From Syngnathus acus (taxonomy: Eukaryota > Chordata > Actinopteri > Syngnathiformes > Syngnathidae), in the NCBI RefSeq assembly GCF_901709675.1, contig NC_051097.1:5263039-5327038 (forward strand): a stretch of DNA of 64,000 nucleotides. The letters run 5' to 3'. The number at the start of each line of letters is the position of its first letter. Position 1 is the first letter of the stretch. The notes under the pieces are model-generated. The model worked only from the letters and a program-made list of their open reading frames with translations, had not been told where the DNA came from and did no database searches. Shown here piece after piece: positions 49,729-61,800 of the stretch. A program made the translations under genes and the position numbers.

Positions 49729-50076
49729 ACCGTATTTTCTGGACTGTAAGGCGCACCTAAAAACCTAAGATTTTCTCAAAAGCCGACAGTGCGCCTTATA
49801 GTCCGGTGCGTCTTATATATGGACCAAATTCCTAAATTTAAACTGGCCCGAAGCATTGTGTCATGAAATCAATCATAAGTGACCGCTGAAGACTATGAAT
49901 CATGAATCAAAAAGACTATGGATCATTATTTTGTGGTTATAAAGTAATTTGTTGCGTCTGAAGTTGAAATGAAAAAGATAAAATGGAGAATGATTTGATT
50001 TGGATTCAAAATCTGACATGATGCATTAATGGTGCACCTTATAGTCCGGTGCGCCTTATAGTCCGGAAAATACGGT
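49729..50076 (-). mobile_element. non-autonomous TIR element (MITE), copy 2
   Basis: It begins ACCGTATTTTCTGGACTG and ends AGTCCGGAAAATACGGT, with inner CGCCTTATAGTCCGGTGCG-type repeats at both ends. The interior (about 49830-50030) matches copy 1 in reverse, including the TTTGTTGCGTCTGAAGTTGAA segment and the GACTATGAATCATGAATC segment. TA flanks both ends, consistent with a two-base target duplication. No coding frame. Confidence 0.9.
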
Positions 50077-50469
50077 AGTAGATAGAACAAAACTGCAGCA
50101 ATGCGTCTGCTTAATATAGTATTTACAAATAAATGAATATCTGGCTGGTTGTTGCCACCATAGTTCTTGCTTATGTACACCAAAACAATCCAGAGTAGGC
50201 ATATTTAAATTATTCCATCATTTTTGACGCCTCACGCAAACATCTTTACGAACAGGGACTCTTAAGTCAAGGACTGATTCTTTCATATATTTTTTTTTTT
50301 TATCCTTCAAGGCTACCAATATGTGCAACATTTGAGGCATCGTTTTTATCAAACTGTAATTTTGAAGACAGGGAACAGGTTCCACTTTACTGGATGAATA
50401 ATTAATGTTAAACTATGTGCCATTGTGGTCCTAAAAGGAAACCTGTTTGGATTTTTGCCTGAGGCTCTT

Positions 50470-50790
50470 TTAATCAGAGTTGCTCCGTAATGTCAAACTC
50501 ATCACCTCGGCCCCTGAGCATCCCTTGTGAGGTCTCCGCGATAGAGACGATGGGGGCAGTATCCTAAACGTGAGTGATGCCTCGGACGACAGCTCAATCT
50601 CATAAACGACCGGGCACGGCTTTAAGTTATTGAGCTCGGTCGACGGGAGCGCCAACGGCCAAACCACTTCATCACGCCGGCCAATCTTCCTCCCGCTCTA
50701 ATGTAATTAGTGTGGATCTCCTCAGCGCCGCTTTGGTCTTGTGCTGTTTGCTAAATGTAATTAGAATAAACAAGCATTAAAATTAAAAGA
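50470..50790. promoter_or_regulatory. candidate regulatory block with paired homeodomain sites
   Basis: The ten-base site ATGTAATTAG occurs twice in the same orientation, at 50701-50710 and 50755-50764, start to start 54 bases. The flanking sequence is CpG-richer (50520-50690) and has CCAAT near 50680. There is no sustained frame. It suggests a homeodomain-bound element; conservation is untested. Confidence 0.3.
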
Positions 50791-51235
50791 AAAATGGAGG
50801 TCTGAAACAAAGTGACAAGACCGGCTTCGTTATTACCAGAGTGGTGGAAAAATCATGCACACTCCAATTATCCTTGAAGAAAGGAGATTCTATATAAGCG
50901 AGAACTTTTAAGGTGATGCTGACAACTTATTGACTAAATGTTGATGATTAGAGCAGAGATGTTTTTTTATTTAAAATCACAGCCATCTGTTGGAAACTAA
51001 AAATCGAATGTGCACGGTGTCTACCAATTGATTGAGGGCTGGTTTGAAACGGCGACAACGTATTGAAAAGAGGCAGCGAGGCTAAATCATGCGGCGGAGG
51101 CAGGATGTGGCAATTTGTACAAGGTACAGTTGCTTCAACCTCAGATTGAACCACTGGATCATTCGTCTCTCAATCATTCAAGCAAAGCAGAGACTGTTTG
51201 GAAAAGGGTAAACACTCGGGCAAAATTGTATATAT

Positions 51236-51435
51236 ACCATATTTTCCGCACTATAAGGCGCACCTAAAAACCTCCAATTTTCTCAAAAGTGCGCCTTTTA
51301 ATCCGGTGCGCCTTATATATGGACCAATATTGAGCCACTACAGCAGGCGTGTCCAAATATATGGATTTATATATGGACAACGTTTTAAAATGGGCCATTC
51401 ATTGAAGGTGCGCCTTATAGTGCGGAAAATACGGT
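51236..51435 (+). mobile_element. non-autonomous TIR element (MITE), short copy 3
   Basis: The left end is ACCATATTTTCCGCACTATA and the right end is TATAGTGCGGAAAATACGGT, with inner GGTGCGCCTTATA repeats. At 200 bases it is about half the length of copies 1 and 2 and has a mostly different interior, but it shares GACAACGTTTTAAAATGGG, inverted, with copy 1. TA flanks both ends. It may be a deletion derivative or a recombinant of the family. Confidence 0.87.
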
Positions 51436-51670
51436 AGGTATATATTTGTATACACAAACTGGTATGTTTAAAAAACTGTCAGATGTTCTTGTACATTGTT
51501 AAGACTACTTTTAGTCAAAAGCTTCATCTTGATAAAGACTTACTGCCCAGTTCTGACTTTTCCGACTATATTGGCACTCAAATCTCAGAGGCCGCCGTTG
51601 TTTACTGCATCTGAAACACCCCCATAGCTGCCGCCTCCATCACCTCAAAAGCTGATTGGTACGCACTCAT

Positions 51671-51689
51671 TTTTTTTTTTTTTTTTTTT
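51671..51689. repeat. poly(T) run, 19 bases
   Basis: T19 running directly into ATATATAA. Confidence 0.95.
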
Positions 51690-51732
51690 ATATATAACTG
51701 CCCACAAATGTATCAGCTGACAGAGCGGCGAG

Positions 51733-51846
51733 ATGGATTTAGAGGATGACATACCGTACGTACCCTTGCGGATTCATCTACCACACAAGGTCAAGATTTT
51801 GAATCATTCGCCGCGCCCGCTGGATGAAAGAGGGTGGCAATATTGA
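51733..51846 (+). CDS. small TATA-preceded frame, 37 codons
   Basis: ATATATAA (51690-51697) sits about 36 bases upstream of an ATG in good context (G at -3, G at +4; GCGGCGAGATGG). The frame encodes 37 residues, starting MDLEDDIPYVPLRIHLPHK, and stops at 51844-51846. In the next register the sequence stays open as AINKRYKKIKGVETTYG to a TGA at 51909-51911, so the two could be one peptide broken by a shift near 51830-51845. No domain recognised. CpG content is higher here than around it. It could be a small gene, the N-terminal exon of one, a broken relic or chance. Confidence 0.18.
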   Translation: MDLEDDIPYVPLRIHLPHKVKILNHSPRPLDERGWQY

Positions 51847-51911
51847 GGGCAATCAATAAGCGTTACAAGAAGATCAAGGGAGTCGAAACGACCTACGGTC
51901 GCAGCGTGTGA

Positions 51912-52463
51912 AGGGGAGTGCGTGAAAAGTGTTGTGTCAAACTGTTTTGCATGAGAGGCTTGTGGGTATTCTGTTGCCATGATGCTGGAGGGAGCTACAC
52001 TTTGCGAGGTTGTGTAAGCGATTAGTCACTTCATACATTATACATGCTCAAGCACAAACTCACTAATGGAGAAAAAATGTAACGCTCTGGCATATATTGA
52101 GTGAATTAAGTTTTTTTTTTTATAACATGTCCTAGGGATTCGTGTACTTGGGGAAACAAGATGCAATTAGTACACTAACTGGTACGTTCGAAAGAACAAT
52201 AATGATGAGTGAGTTTATGCCTACGTAAGTGAGAAGCTAATGACTGGAAGTATTGTTTGTTCACTAATTGGCATGTTGGCATGAGAGTGACAACTTTACA
52301 GGAGGTATTTTTGCAAATTAATTACTTCATAATAAGTGACATGAACTGTGGAATCCGATACAACGGAAATATAAATATCGCAGATATGATACCAAAAACG
52401 TTTTCAAAGTTTCAAATATCAACTTATAACCTTTATGTGTTTTGATGTTTCTGGTTTTTTTGT
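51912..52463. other. no recognised feature
   Basis: AT-rich DNA leading into the tandem duplication. Confidence 0.5.
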
Positions 52464-52690
52464 ACTATTGAATAGTTAAGCCAAAACATCATTAGGACAT
52501 AATTAATTCATAAATAGACAATACTACTTATTTTTCTTTTACCAGAAAACTAATTATTAATTTACTTTTTAATTATTTTTTTTTTTTTTTACTATTGAAT
52601 AGTTAAAAGCCAAAACGTCATTAGGACATAGTTAATTCATAAATAGACAATACAACTTTTTTTTCTTTTACCAGAAAACTAATTATTATT
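52464..52690. repeat. tandem duplication, period 127
   Basis: The block starting ACTATTGAATAGTTAA at 52464 recurs at 52591. Both copies run through a CATTAGGACATA segment, ATTCATAAATAGACAATAC and CTTTTACCAGAAAACTAATT, with a few substitutions and small length changes. The first copy ends in the T run that borders the second. Low divergence indicates a recent duplication. No frame or mobile-element end is present. Confidence 0.93.
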
Positions 52691-55600
52691 ATTGACTTCC
52701 CTGAACAACAAATCATGCAAAACATTTAAGAAAACAATTATTTTGCAAGTGCAATGTATGTTTGGGGAATCAAATACAAAATAAAATAAAAAACATTTCT
52801 CCATTTCAGTGCAAGTGTGTGCCTGTGTGCGTGCCTCAGTTCAGAGTTACAAGAGTAAACATTGTTTGGTTACAGCGTCCCGCTGGGAAATGCACACAAT
52901 TTACACGGCCTAACAAGCACCGATTACGTTTGGGACCATCACCTGTTAGACTTTCCAGCTTTCTCCATTTCCAACAGAAAGCGAAAAAAGAACAATGTAA
53001 AAGCCTTTCAACAAATTCATCTTTTCTGCTTTTTGTGGACGCCATACCTGCTGACATCAAACATTCCAAGTCGTCTCATGAGAAACTTCAGTTCTTGCCA
53101 AAATAATGAACAAGGTTAGATCTGCCACATGTGGAGTGTTTTTTTTTAGTTACCATTAAATCAACCTAGGAAAGAGAACCTCAAAGGAAATCAATGAATG
53201 TATACTGCATTTGCTTCTATGGTATTGACCAAACAGAGGAACAAGGTCTTTAAAGACTATTGGCATTTTCTTGAGCGAGGCCAAACTGCTCAGCAACATA
53301 TCAAAACAAATCTTGCACCAAGACTAATGACTGACTACTAACTAGATTGGATAATAAATGAATGCCGGTACTAGTCGAAGTCCGCCCTTTTCATCTGGAC
53401 TAGCCTGTTGAAGTACAATCGCTAGCAATAACTATTGTGTCTTTGTTTCTTGTTGTGAGGTTGATCTCAGCTGACTGGAGCGTTCCAGCCGGGATGCGAC
53501 ACTTAACACCGTCTGACCCAAACAATTTGCAGCTGTCCTCGAGTCCACACCGGAGCGTTCAGGACCCCCGCTACCAATTCGCCTTTGCGGTACGAATCGA
53601 TTTTTATGATCCATCCCTCCCGCACGCCTCCCTGAACAATCAGTCTTCATCACAGTGAGGTGCACGTCGTGGCTCTGCGCTTGACAGATTAAACCTGGCA
53701 CACTCAGCAGAGATTGTGCCTCCCCCGCCTCACATCACGTAGAGACGGAGAGGATATTACGAGTGTGATTTACGAGGCAACATAATTGTTATTGCATTAG
53801 TTGAATCATATGTTGCATCGCTTCATTTGAATCACAGAATGGAAATCATCCGCACTTTCCATTTGGTTTAGATCCCTGTCAGATCCTCTGACTTTCTCAG
53901 AAGGGTTATCCGTGGTTACTTAATTCAATATATTTAATTTTCAGCATACATACCAATAATCAGGCATCCCCACCGAAATGGACAAAACAGCAAAGGCTCA
54001 CTTGTCAGATATATCCTGTGGTGAGTACACAAAGCGATAGTCAAGCCAAATTTGAGCATTTGTTCGTCTTTATGATTCAATTATGGATGCTAAGGTTATC
54101 TTGAGTGATTTTGTAGTGAGGGTTATGATGTAAGCGATAACCCCCAGTTTTCCACATCTAGGGGACCCGTTGAACCCGATCAATATTTACAACCGGAAAT
54201 AAGTGTCAGGTCAATACGATGTTTAGTCGATCTGAAGACTATTTACTAGTTTGCTACTGCAATGCCGTTACCAAACAGAAGCAAAGACATTATGAAATCA
54301 GTGTAGAATGAAAAGCTAGATAAAACCCAAACATACAAGCAGTATAAACAAAAACACTGTTATCAAGTTCAATCAAAAAATAAGCAAGATAGTGAAAACG
54401 AGACGTGAATTTCCTGTTTTTGTGGGGTCGCTCAGATTTGGGGGAGAAAATGAAGGTTGAACAGTGACAGTCAATTTGTACACAAGCTGCCTAAAGGAGG
54501 GGCTTTGGCACGATGACATTGGACCATGTGTGCTATCTCCACAGCAGAGTACAGATGGACAGACGTTCTGCCCGAGCAGTAGGAGCTGCAACAATGACGA
54601 CGCCCTCATTGCTCTCTTCCATCCGTACAACGTTTTGAAGCATTTCAACATGTCGACCTTGAAGTAAAAACGCCGTTGGAAATATTTGAAACTATGCCCT
54701 CAAAGCTTTTGCACTTTGCATATAAAAATCAATGGACTTCAAAATGGATCACTAATGTGAACAACGATGGCAATTTGATCTTTCCCGAAGTTTGGTATAC
54801 GTACGAGAAAATGGGAGCACTTTTCTGTGTAGTTTTGACATGTTTGTACTGCATGATTCAGTGACTGATGTATTTGGTGTCCTTTTAAGGGGAAAAGAAG
54901 AATTCAGGTTGACAGTTGTGAGAGGGTTTCAGCACCATCAACTCTCTGGAGAACTCTGATGCTTTCCAGCCCTGAGAGCACACTGTCGCATTTTTAAGAG
55001 AAGCATCTGTCGTGAGCTTTATAACTCACAGCAAAGCACCTAAGCTTTATCTGCGGTCTCTTCCTCGCTTTTCAACCAGGAGGATTCTGCCTTCATGGCG
55101 ATTGCTCCGATGGACACAGTGGAATGCCTTTGGGCTATAGCCAGGTGAGCCGCACGCATGAGCATCTGGGAATACGTGAATATTCCCCAAAAAATGTTGA
55201 CTGAAAGGCAATGCAACACTGTCATCAGTACACCTTTGGTAAATGGCACAGTCACAGATTAGAATAAACCCTTTTTAGTCTCGCAATAGGTTCAGAACCT
55301 CTAACATGTACACTGATGACATACAAGAATGATCAAATATAAGATCAAAGTAAGAGCTATGCACATACGGTATTTAAATGAGACAATGACATCAATTAGA
55401 ATGAGCACCAACAGTGTATGCGGCAACTGTACATGAATAATGAATCATATACTGTACATGAGAATGTGAATGGCAAACTGAAATATTAATAATTGGAAAT
55501 TAAATCCAAAGAATAATGATTCATTAATGTATCGCAATACTTCCTACCTACTTTGCAATTCAATACCGATTCAGCAACTTTCACCCAGAATTTAGTATCG

Positions 55601-57496
55601 ATTCAGCAAATCCTTTGAATCGCGAATCAAATTGAATGGCTACGCTCATATTCTTTGAACGCTATAATGTAGCTTGTCGGGACGATTTTATGTAGATCCG
55701 AAAATATAAAAGAAAAAAAAATGTACAAATACAAAAAATGAGACCATGAATACTCCAGTATATGCAAATGTGAATGTTAAAAACTAGCCAGAATAGGCTG
55801 TCGCACGCTGAGACAAATACAAAAAAAAACCAAATGGTGGCTTTGCTTGGAGCGTTTTTACATTTGCCATTTTAAAAACTCTTATGTTTGGATTCAAAAC
55901 GTTCGACAACCTGTTATGCATAATTGCAAGCCGTGCCCTTTAGATAATGCGGGATGCCCTTTTCGTAACCAGTGTCGGGAGTAATCCTACCAATCAAACG
56001 TTCAAATCAAACAGGTGCACGGCTGATAAAGCCCACTTATAGCTTTGAGGGCACCGACAATTTGCAGATAGGCATCAGAAAATTATTTTTGGGGGGGTAG
56101 GAGGGGGCGAGCATTAGTGCCAATAATGTGTTTTGCTAGAGCAAAGAAAAAAAATCACCACGCTTCATATTGTGAGTTTTTTTTTTAATTGAAAGGAAAC
56201 TAGCATTTAATTAACAATTGACCAGAAGGAAATGAGTTTTATTGACTTGTTTGCCAAGGGACAACAGTCATCTATGCTTGTGCGCCTCACCGCTTCACGA
56301 CAGCGAGGCGACTGGTTGGTTATCGGCAAATATTGCACATGGGAATCGATGGCGTCGGTCAATACGCGGACTTCAGGGGAAGGGAATGAGCGGAGGCAAT
56401 AATGGTTCCAAATGACGGCAAATTTGTGGACTTAACACGATGACACCAGCAAGAACACACGGCTGTCCATTGTATTTGCTAATGGTTGAATAGTATGAAC
56501 ATGCTGACGTAAACCTGTCAATATCTTTTAGTCATTTTCACAAGTCTCTTTGCTTGTGAATGTTTTGGCTGTTCCATTTGTTAATACTGTTAGGTTTTAG
56601 GTTTTTGTCTGTGTGAAGCACACTGAGATGCCTTTTGGTTTATTTGCCTTGCCTCACCAACGGCTTCATCGGGCAGAATCTGTCTCCCTGCACCTCAATT
56701 ACATTCGCCCAAATTGCCTTAAATGCACTCCCTGTGTGCATTTTAGAGTACTGCGCCATGGGGTGCATTGTTTTTGTCATCTCTCACAAGTAGATGACAT
56801 GTAATATTAGTCATTTATTTAAAGAAAAAAAAAAAAGATGTCTGCCTCCAACTACGGAGAACCACCAATCGATTTATAAGTCAAAATCAATCAGGCTCTT
56901 GCTTGGACATAAAAATCAACGATCCCTAAAGGCTGCTGATTGGTTGAGCCATGTCTGGTGACTTATGAACTGCTTTGACCTTTTTAAGACCGCGCTTGTG
57001 ACGTGAAATCTTTATACAATCCTTGAAAACTGACAAATTTGGTTGCCGAGTGTTAAATGTCCTTTAAAAATGGTTCTAATAACCGAAACAACCCTTAAGT
57101 AGCCTGTTTTGGATAATAGACTTGATGGGTCCTACGGCTTTCCTGGTTTGTATGCTGTCAGCTAGTAAATGCGATCACGTGCAGCCAGACGTCAAATGGA
57201 AAATCCGAGTCACCCAAACACAAGTGAAAGCACCTGAGTGCTGTCAATTTTCAGTTTTTCAGCGCCTTAAAAATTGAAAAAAATAAGGGTGCAGGAGGGA
57301 GATTTCTTTTTTTTTTATTGCATTTCTTGGAGACAGAACAAGAAAATAGCTTTTGATTGCTGTTGTTGGACAAAAAAACAAGTAGCGACTGCTGCTGCTG
57401 ATGCAGCCGCAAGGTGGGCGGCTAGTGGACATTTTGCTCGCTTGCACAAGTGTGCGTGGGTGGGGCGCAGCTAAGGTTGAAACTCACAAGAGTGTA
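52691..57496. other. no recognised gene; possible regulatory patch
   Basis: Mostly AT-rich with overlapping short frames, the longest being 114 codons at 52762-53106. The part 53430-53760 is GC- and CpG-richer and enhancer-like in style. A nine-base T/A-rich repeat around ATTCAGCAA appears twice at 55574-55605. Confidence 0.45.
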
Positions 57497-57560
57497 AACA
57501 CACACACACACACAAGCGTATATATATATATATATATATATGTATATACTATATATATAC
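57497..57560. repeat. compound AC/TA microsatellite
   Basis: (AC)n to 57514, a short AGCG interruption, then (TA)n to 57560 with GTATATACT in the middle. It is built like the compound repeat at 8665-8714. Confidence 0.95.
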
Positions 57561-57751
57561 AATTTAACTCACATCTCTCATCATTATTCATACTGTAGAA
57601 TTTATTGTAATGCCCACAGGGCTACAGCTAATTGTCTTAGACATAAAACATGTTGACAAGTTCACTAGATCAGCTTGAAAGTTTGACTTTGAGCAGATGG
57701 CGCAGTTTTACAAAGTCTAATTGGCCATAGCATCAGTCTTTGTATTCAAGA

Positions 57752-58290
57752 GACTTGAAATGTCTCACACAAAGAGGCAATCATAATGCGGTCTCCAAAC
57801 ACATCCTCTCAATTTCACAAGATATCTCCGCATCAATTTGACTGACTTGAAATTTCTCCCTGAAGTTTCTATTTGGCCCTCTACTAAATAAATCCTTTTT
57901 TTTTTTTTTTTTTTTTTTTTACCAGAAGCTATCAAGCTGGGAGATTCCAAAGTCTTAGAGGCAAAGCTCTCACTCAAAGAATCCAAGTGACTTCTTATAC
58001 AACTCCAGCTGAGTGTCCTCATACAAAAATGACAACCGCACCCGATTAAGGTTGAAAGGTACCAAATTCAACAGGCTAAACCGGTCGCTCAATAAATCTG
58101 ACTGACTTGAAATTCCTCACAAAAGTTCAGATCAAATATGATCTATAAAATTATACGTAAAAGTTCCAAAGATAATTGTTACCAGTTTTGATAGGATAAG
58201 CCCTCGTTGAGTTAAACTGAATTTTAAATTGATCACACAATTCCAGCTCGTTATACTCCACAATAATCTTTTCACTATAACCAGATTAAG
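57752..58290. repeat. old tandem duplication, period about 260
   Basis: CTGACTTGAAATT followed by CTC occurs at 57842 and 58102, and a third related string, GAGACTTGAAATGTCTCAC, occurs at 57750. ACAACTCCAGCTGAGT near 57999 pairs with ACAATTCCAGCTCGTT near 58237, and ACCCGATTAAGG near 58040 with ACCAGATTAAG near 58280. The ordered similarities indicate two diverged units. A T25 run (57896-57920) has been inserted in the first. Confidence 0.45.
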
Positions 58291-58831
58291 AAAAAACAAT
58301 TCCTTCCATTCCTTCCTATCTAGGTAGTCATGTCATCTTGCCTGGGCTGCCTCGCATACATTCCATGGACATAATGAAGATGAAAATAGTCTGTCAGCCT
58401 TAATGTCCCCAAAATTTCAAGAGACGTGGCTCATTAATAGTCCAAATGACTGATCTCCCATTTCTCTGCTTGTGAAGACTACTGATGTGATACTTTTTTT
58501 TTTTTTTTAAACCAACTTGGACTCACAGAAGTGGCTTCAAAGCCTTCTTCGTGTGTGCATGTGTCTTTCTTATTGATGAGTTTTTGTATTTGCATAAATG
58601 AGAAAGTCCGTTCATTCATCAAGGCTTCCCCGCTCACCTTTATGAATAATGTCAGCGTTTGTGCATCCCGCTGATGCTGCTGGTACGTATGTCGGTGCAA
58701 GTGTGCACAATGCAATGGTGCTTCAAAGTTGGCCATTTGAAAGCATTTGCATTAAAAGGAAGTCACGACTGCCGCAAAACAAACACTATTAAAACACTAG
58801 TTCAAATATGCTCCTTGGCAGTATATTGTAT

Positions 58832-58862
58832 ACAGTATACTGTACTTTATACAGTATAAAGT
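58832..58862. repeat. adjacent short palindromes
   Basis: ACAGTATACTGT at 58832-58843 is a perfect palindrome. It is followed by ACTTTATAC-A-GTATAAAGT, nine-base arms with a one-base centre. Together they can form two neighbouring hairpins. Confidence 0.85.
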
Positions 58863-59599
58863 ATATCAAACTTTAAAGTTGGAAATGTTTCAGTTGGCTT
58901 CCGTAATGAAATCTGAAAAGGCCAGAGAGACCGGAAACCTTTGCTGCAAGTGCTAGCCGAAAAATACCACATGCTAGCCATAACATTATAATTTACTTAT
59001 TCTGCATTATTATTTTTTTTAAACATGGCTGTGACATGCCTTCATCAAGATACTTTGAGAGTCAAGAGTTATCACACAATTATGCTACTTTTTTAGGGAT
59101 TAGCCAAGTCTCATGCAAGTATTTTGTGTGTGGGCATTATGCAAATTACCCCAACTGTTAACTCGCAGTGAGGCCGAACGACTCAGACATTTGTTGTTAT
59201 CTGCCTGTTTAGTTCTGCATTTAGTCGCAAACACACCATTGACCAAAATTTATGTGGATTCGACCTCACAGAGTCCACAGTAGGCATTTCGAACTGCATA
59301 ATAAAGTGAATAAGAAGTGGTTGTCATAGCAATGGTTATGAGTAATCTAAAAACAAATATAAATTGTCAATGCAGGCCAGATGTGGGCCAAGCAGGCAAA
59401 AACAAATAAAAGTGAAGAGTTGATTAAACAAATTCCCCACAGAGGGAACAATTGAGTAATATGTTTGATAGAAAATTGATATATAATTTTAGAGATACAT
59501 GAATTGAGAGAATTAAGCAGATGTGTAAAAAGGCTCTTGTTTATAAAGGCCCAATAATTGAGAATAAATAAGTCAGTGTTTTTGAGTCAGTGATTAAAA
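58863..59599. other. no recognised feature
   Basis: AT-rich unique DNA. Confidence 0.5.
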
Positions 59600-59920
59600 A
59601 ACACGCAAGCCAAGCTCGAACGCATTTTATGTAATGGCTATTAGCCACAGACAGGAAGCAGTTTTAGCGCTCCTATTTCCCACTTCGCTGCCCGTCACTG
59701 TTGCCAAATCATGGCAGGGTTTTAGCAATCTAGCCGAGGCAGGCTGCCGGCATTACGGTGATAAAAGGATTCAGCGTGTCCGGGAAACGCACTTGCAAGC
59801 AGCACGCAACTTTGTAATCCTTTTCCGTTGAACTGCAGCGGTAATTAACGGCATTTTCACGGACAATTAATACAACTTTTTGGGATAATTTTCCTGAAAC
59901 AGAAGCCATGTCCACTGACA
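59600..59920. promoter_or_regulatory. candidate conserved regulatory block
   Basis: Mixed composition with CpG at 59680-59790, GGTAATTAACGG with TAATTA at 59842-59847, and ACAATTAATAC at 59864-59874. Frames are short and overlap. Enhancer-like in style; conservation untested. Confidence 0.27.
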
Positions 59921-61029
59921 GGGATACGCGTTTGGTCTTTTCATCCAAATGTATTTTGGATAATTAAAATAGAACTTTAGTGTATGATGTCACAATGTCC
60001 ACCAAATTGTCTTGCTTGTTTTATTGCTTAACAGTGGAACCTCCAAAGTTAAACGCTAAACTTTTTGGGATGCTGCTCAACCTCTGATTCCTTCACACTT
60101 GGAAATGTTTATCCCCATTAGAATTGAAAATCAGTTTAATAACTTTATAGATAATGTTCATTAATCCTATCAAACGTTTGTCTTCTTTTTACAAAAGCAA
60201 GCCAGCAAATGTGTGAGAGGGAGGGCTGTGCCACTGTGGGAATGGTCGCAGCCAATTTTAGTCATGACCATCAAAGCATCGCTTTTAGGTAATATAATAT
60301 AGCTATAGCAATGTGATCATTAGACTGATTGATTTCAATTTGTATTTCATCACATTAGCATCAACTACAAAATATCTACACACGCATCCAACCAATGTTA
60401 AAACACTGAAATTACCATATTAAGAGAAAATATAGCACATATTACATTTTAACAACTAATCACAAAGGTGAGAGATCTCAGGTGATGAGGAAGTCTGACG
60501 CCAGAAGTCTGAATGTCACCTCTATAAAGCACTTTTCTAAAAACACACAAAAACCTTTTACAAACTGTTTACAAGGCTTGTAGATTGTTGCAACCAGTTT
60601 GCAACCATTTCCAAAAGCAGGTGTTTGCCACCAACTAAGACTGAGCATGCCATATGTTCTTGGCAACTTTCCTCCGACAGCCGCAGGTCAAAGTGTACAA
60701 ATTCACCAGAAACTCTCTATTGAATGGAGGCGGCTTGCCTCTTTACCCCTACTCCAGCTTAAGGATACGTATGGTAGAAGAGCAGCTCAAGGATGCATGC
60801 CAGATGGACAGTCGGGAGGCAGCGTTTGCCTTTAGCTGTCGTAATTAAATTGCGTAATTGCACAGATAATGAATCATTGTGCCTTAGAGTCAAAACAGTC
60901 CACGACACACAGCAGGGAGTTTTTTTTCCTCCCCATCATCTGCAGGAAGAAAAGCAACTTGTTTCAATGTATTACCAATGCAGAGTGGTAGCAAACTACA
61001 CTGGCAAGCTGGTTGATGCAACACCATAA
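59921..61029. other. no recognised feature
   Basis: Unique DNA; the plus-strand frames at 60599-61029 overlap in three registers and show no domain. Confidence 0.5.
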
Positions 61030-61150
61030 AACACATCCATGATGGCTTTAATTCAGCTTCGCATTATATTAGAAAACATAAAACATTATAAAAATCGCCG
61101 CCTTTAATAGGATGCGGGGCAGCCAGGCGGCGTAAAACCTCCTTTATGGA
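61030..61150. promoter_or_regulatory. compact CpG-bearing block with hairpin
   Basis: CGCCGCCT (61096-61103) and AGGCGGCG (61125-61132) are perfect complements around a 21-base loop containing TTTAATAGGATG. A CCTTTATGG site, similar to CDX/posterior HOX sites, follows at 61141. Surrounding DNA is AT-rich, so the patch stands out. Possible regulatory element or structured RNA. Confidence 0.25.
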
Positions 61151-61165
61151 CACTTACTAGCCAAT

Positions 61166-61191
61166 AAAAAAAAAGAAAAGAAAAGAAAAAG
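61166..61191. repeat. (AAAAG)n stretch
   Basis: An A run followed by three to four AAAAG units. Confidence 0.92.
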
Positions 61192-61511
61192 AATGCAGTA
61201 TTGCTAATACTGTAATAAAAAAATATATATATATACAGTAAATGAGAGTTTAGTGTGGATTTGTGGAGAACAACTAGTCATAAATTGCATGTATTAACTC
61301 AATGAACTTGCAAATGGTAACAAAGTACATTGTAAATGCCAAGAGGGCGCAATATTATCTTTCTAAAATGGTTAAGACGGTCTCCTTTGGAAACTTCACA
61401 TGCATGACAAGAGTAAAATGTTATTATCTGTGCTGGTGGACTTTTGCATTGTTATGTATTTTATTTTGTTTTACAATGTTTGTATTTTGCTCCCTGCTTT
61501 CTGTCTTGCAG

Positions 61512-61800
61512 GAATCTTAGTGGGACCGTTGTTCCTGTTATGGTGAATATTTTGTTTCCTTGTGTTGTATATACGTGCATACACTGGTGTGTGTGTTCTT
61601 TAATACGGCATCATGCGCTTCATTAAAAATATGTGTTGGGATGCCAAACTCTTGTCAGCGTAGGAGTAGACCATAATAGGGAGTCTGCCAGATGTTTGTT
61701 TTTGTTTATTTTCTTGCTGCTAAAAGCCAAATGTGTCTCATTAACATTGCTTGGGGTGTTAAGTGTGTTTTGTGTAATAAAAACACTTGAATTCCAATAT
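61512..61800 (+). other. candidate terminal exon with poly(A) signal
   Basis: A strong pyrimidine tract and acceptor (TCCCTGCTTTCTGTCTTGCAG, ending 61511) precedes this segment, which has AATAAA at 61776-61781 followed by a GT-rich stretch (TTGTGTGACGCATGTCTGTC region). Such a layout fits the last exon of a plus-strand transcript. No upstream exon was recognised; if coding, very little of it would be. Chance is plausible in T-rich DNA. Confidence 0.2.
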
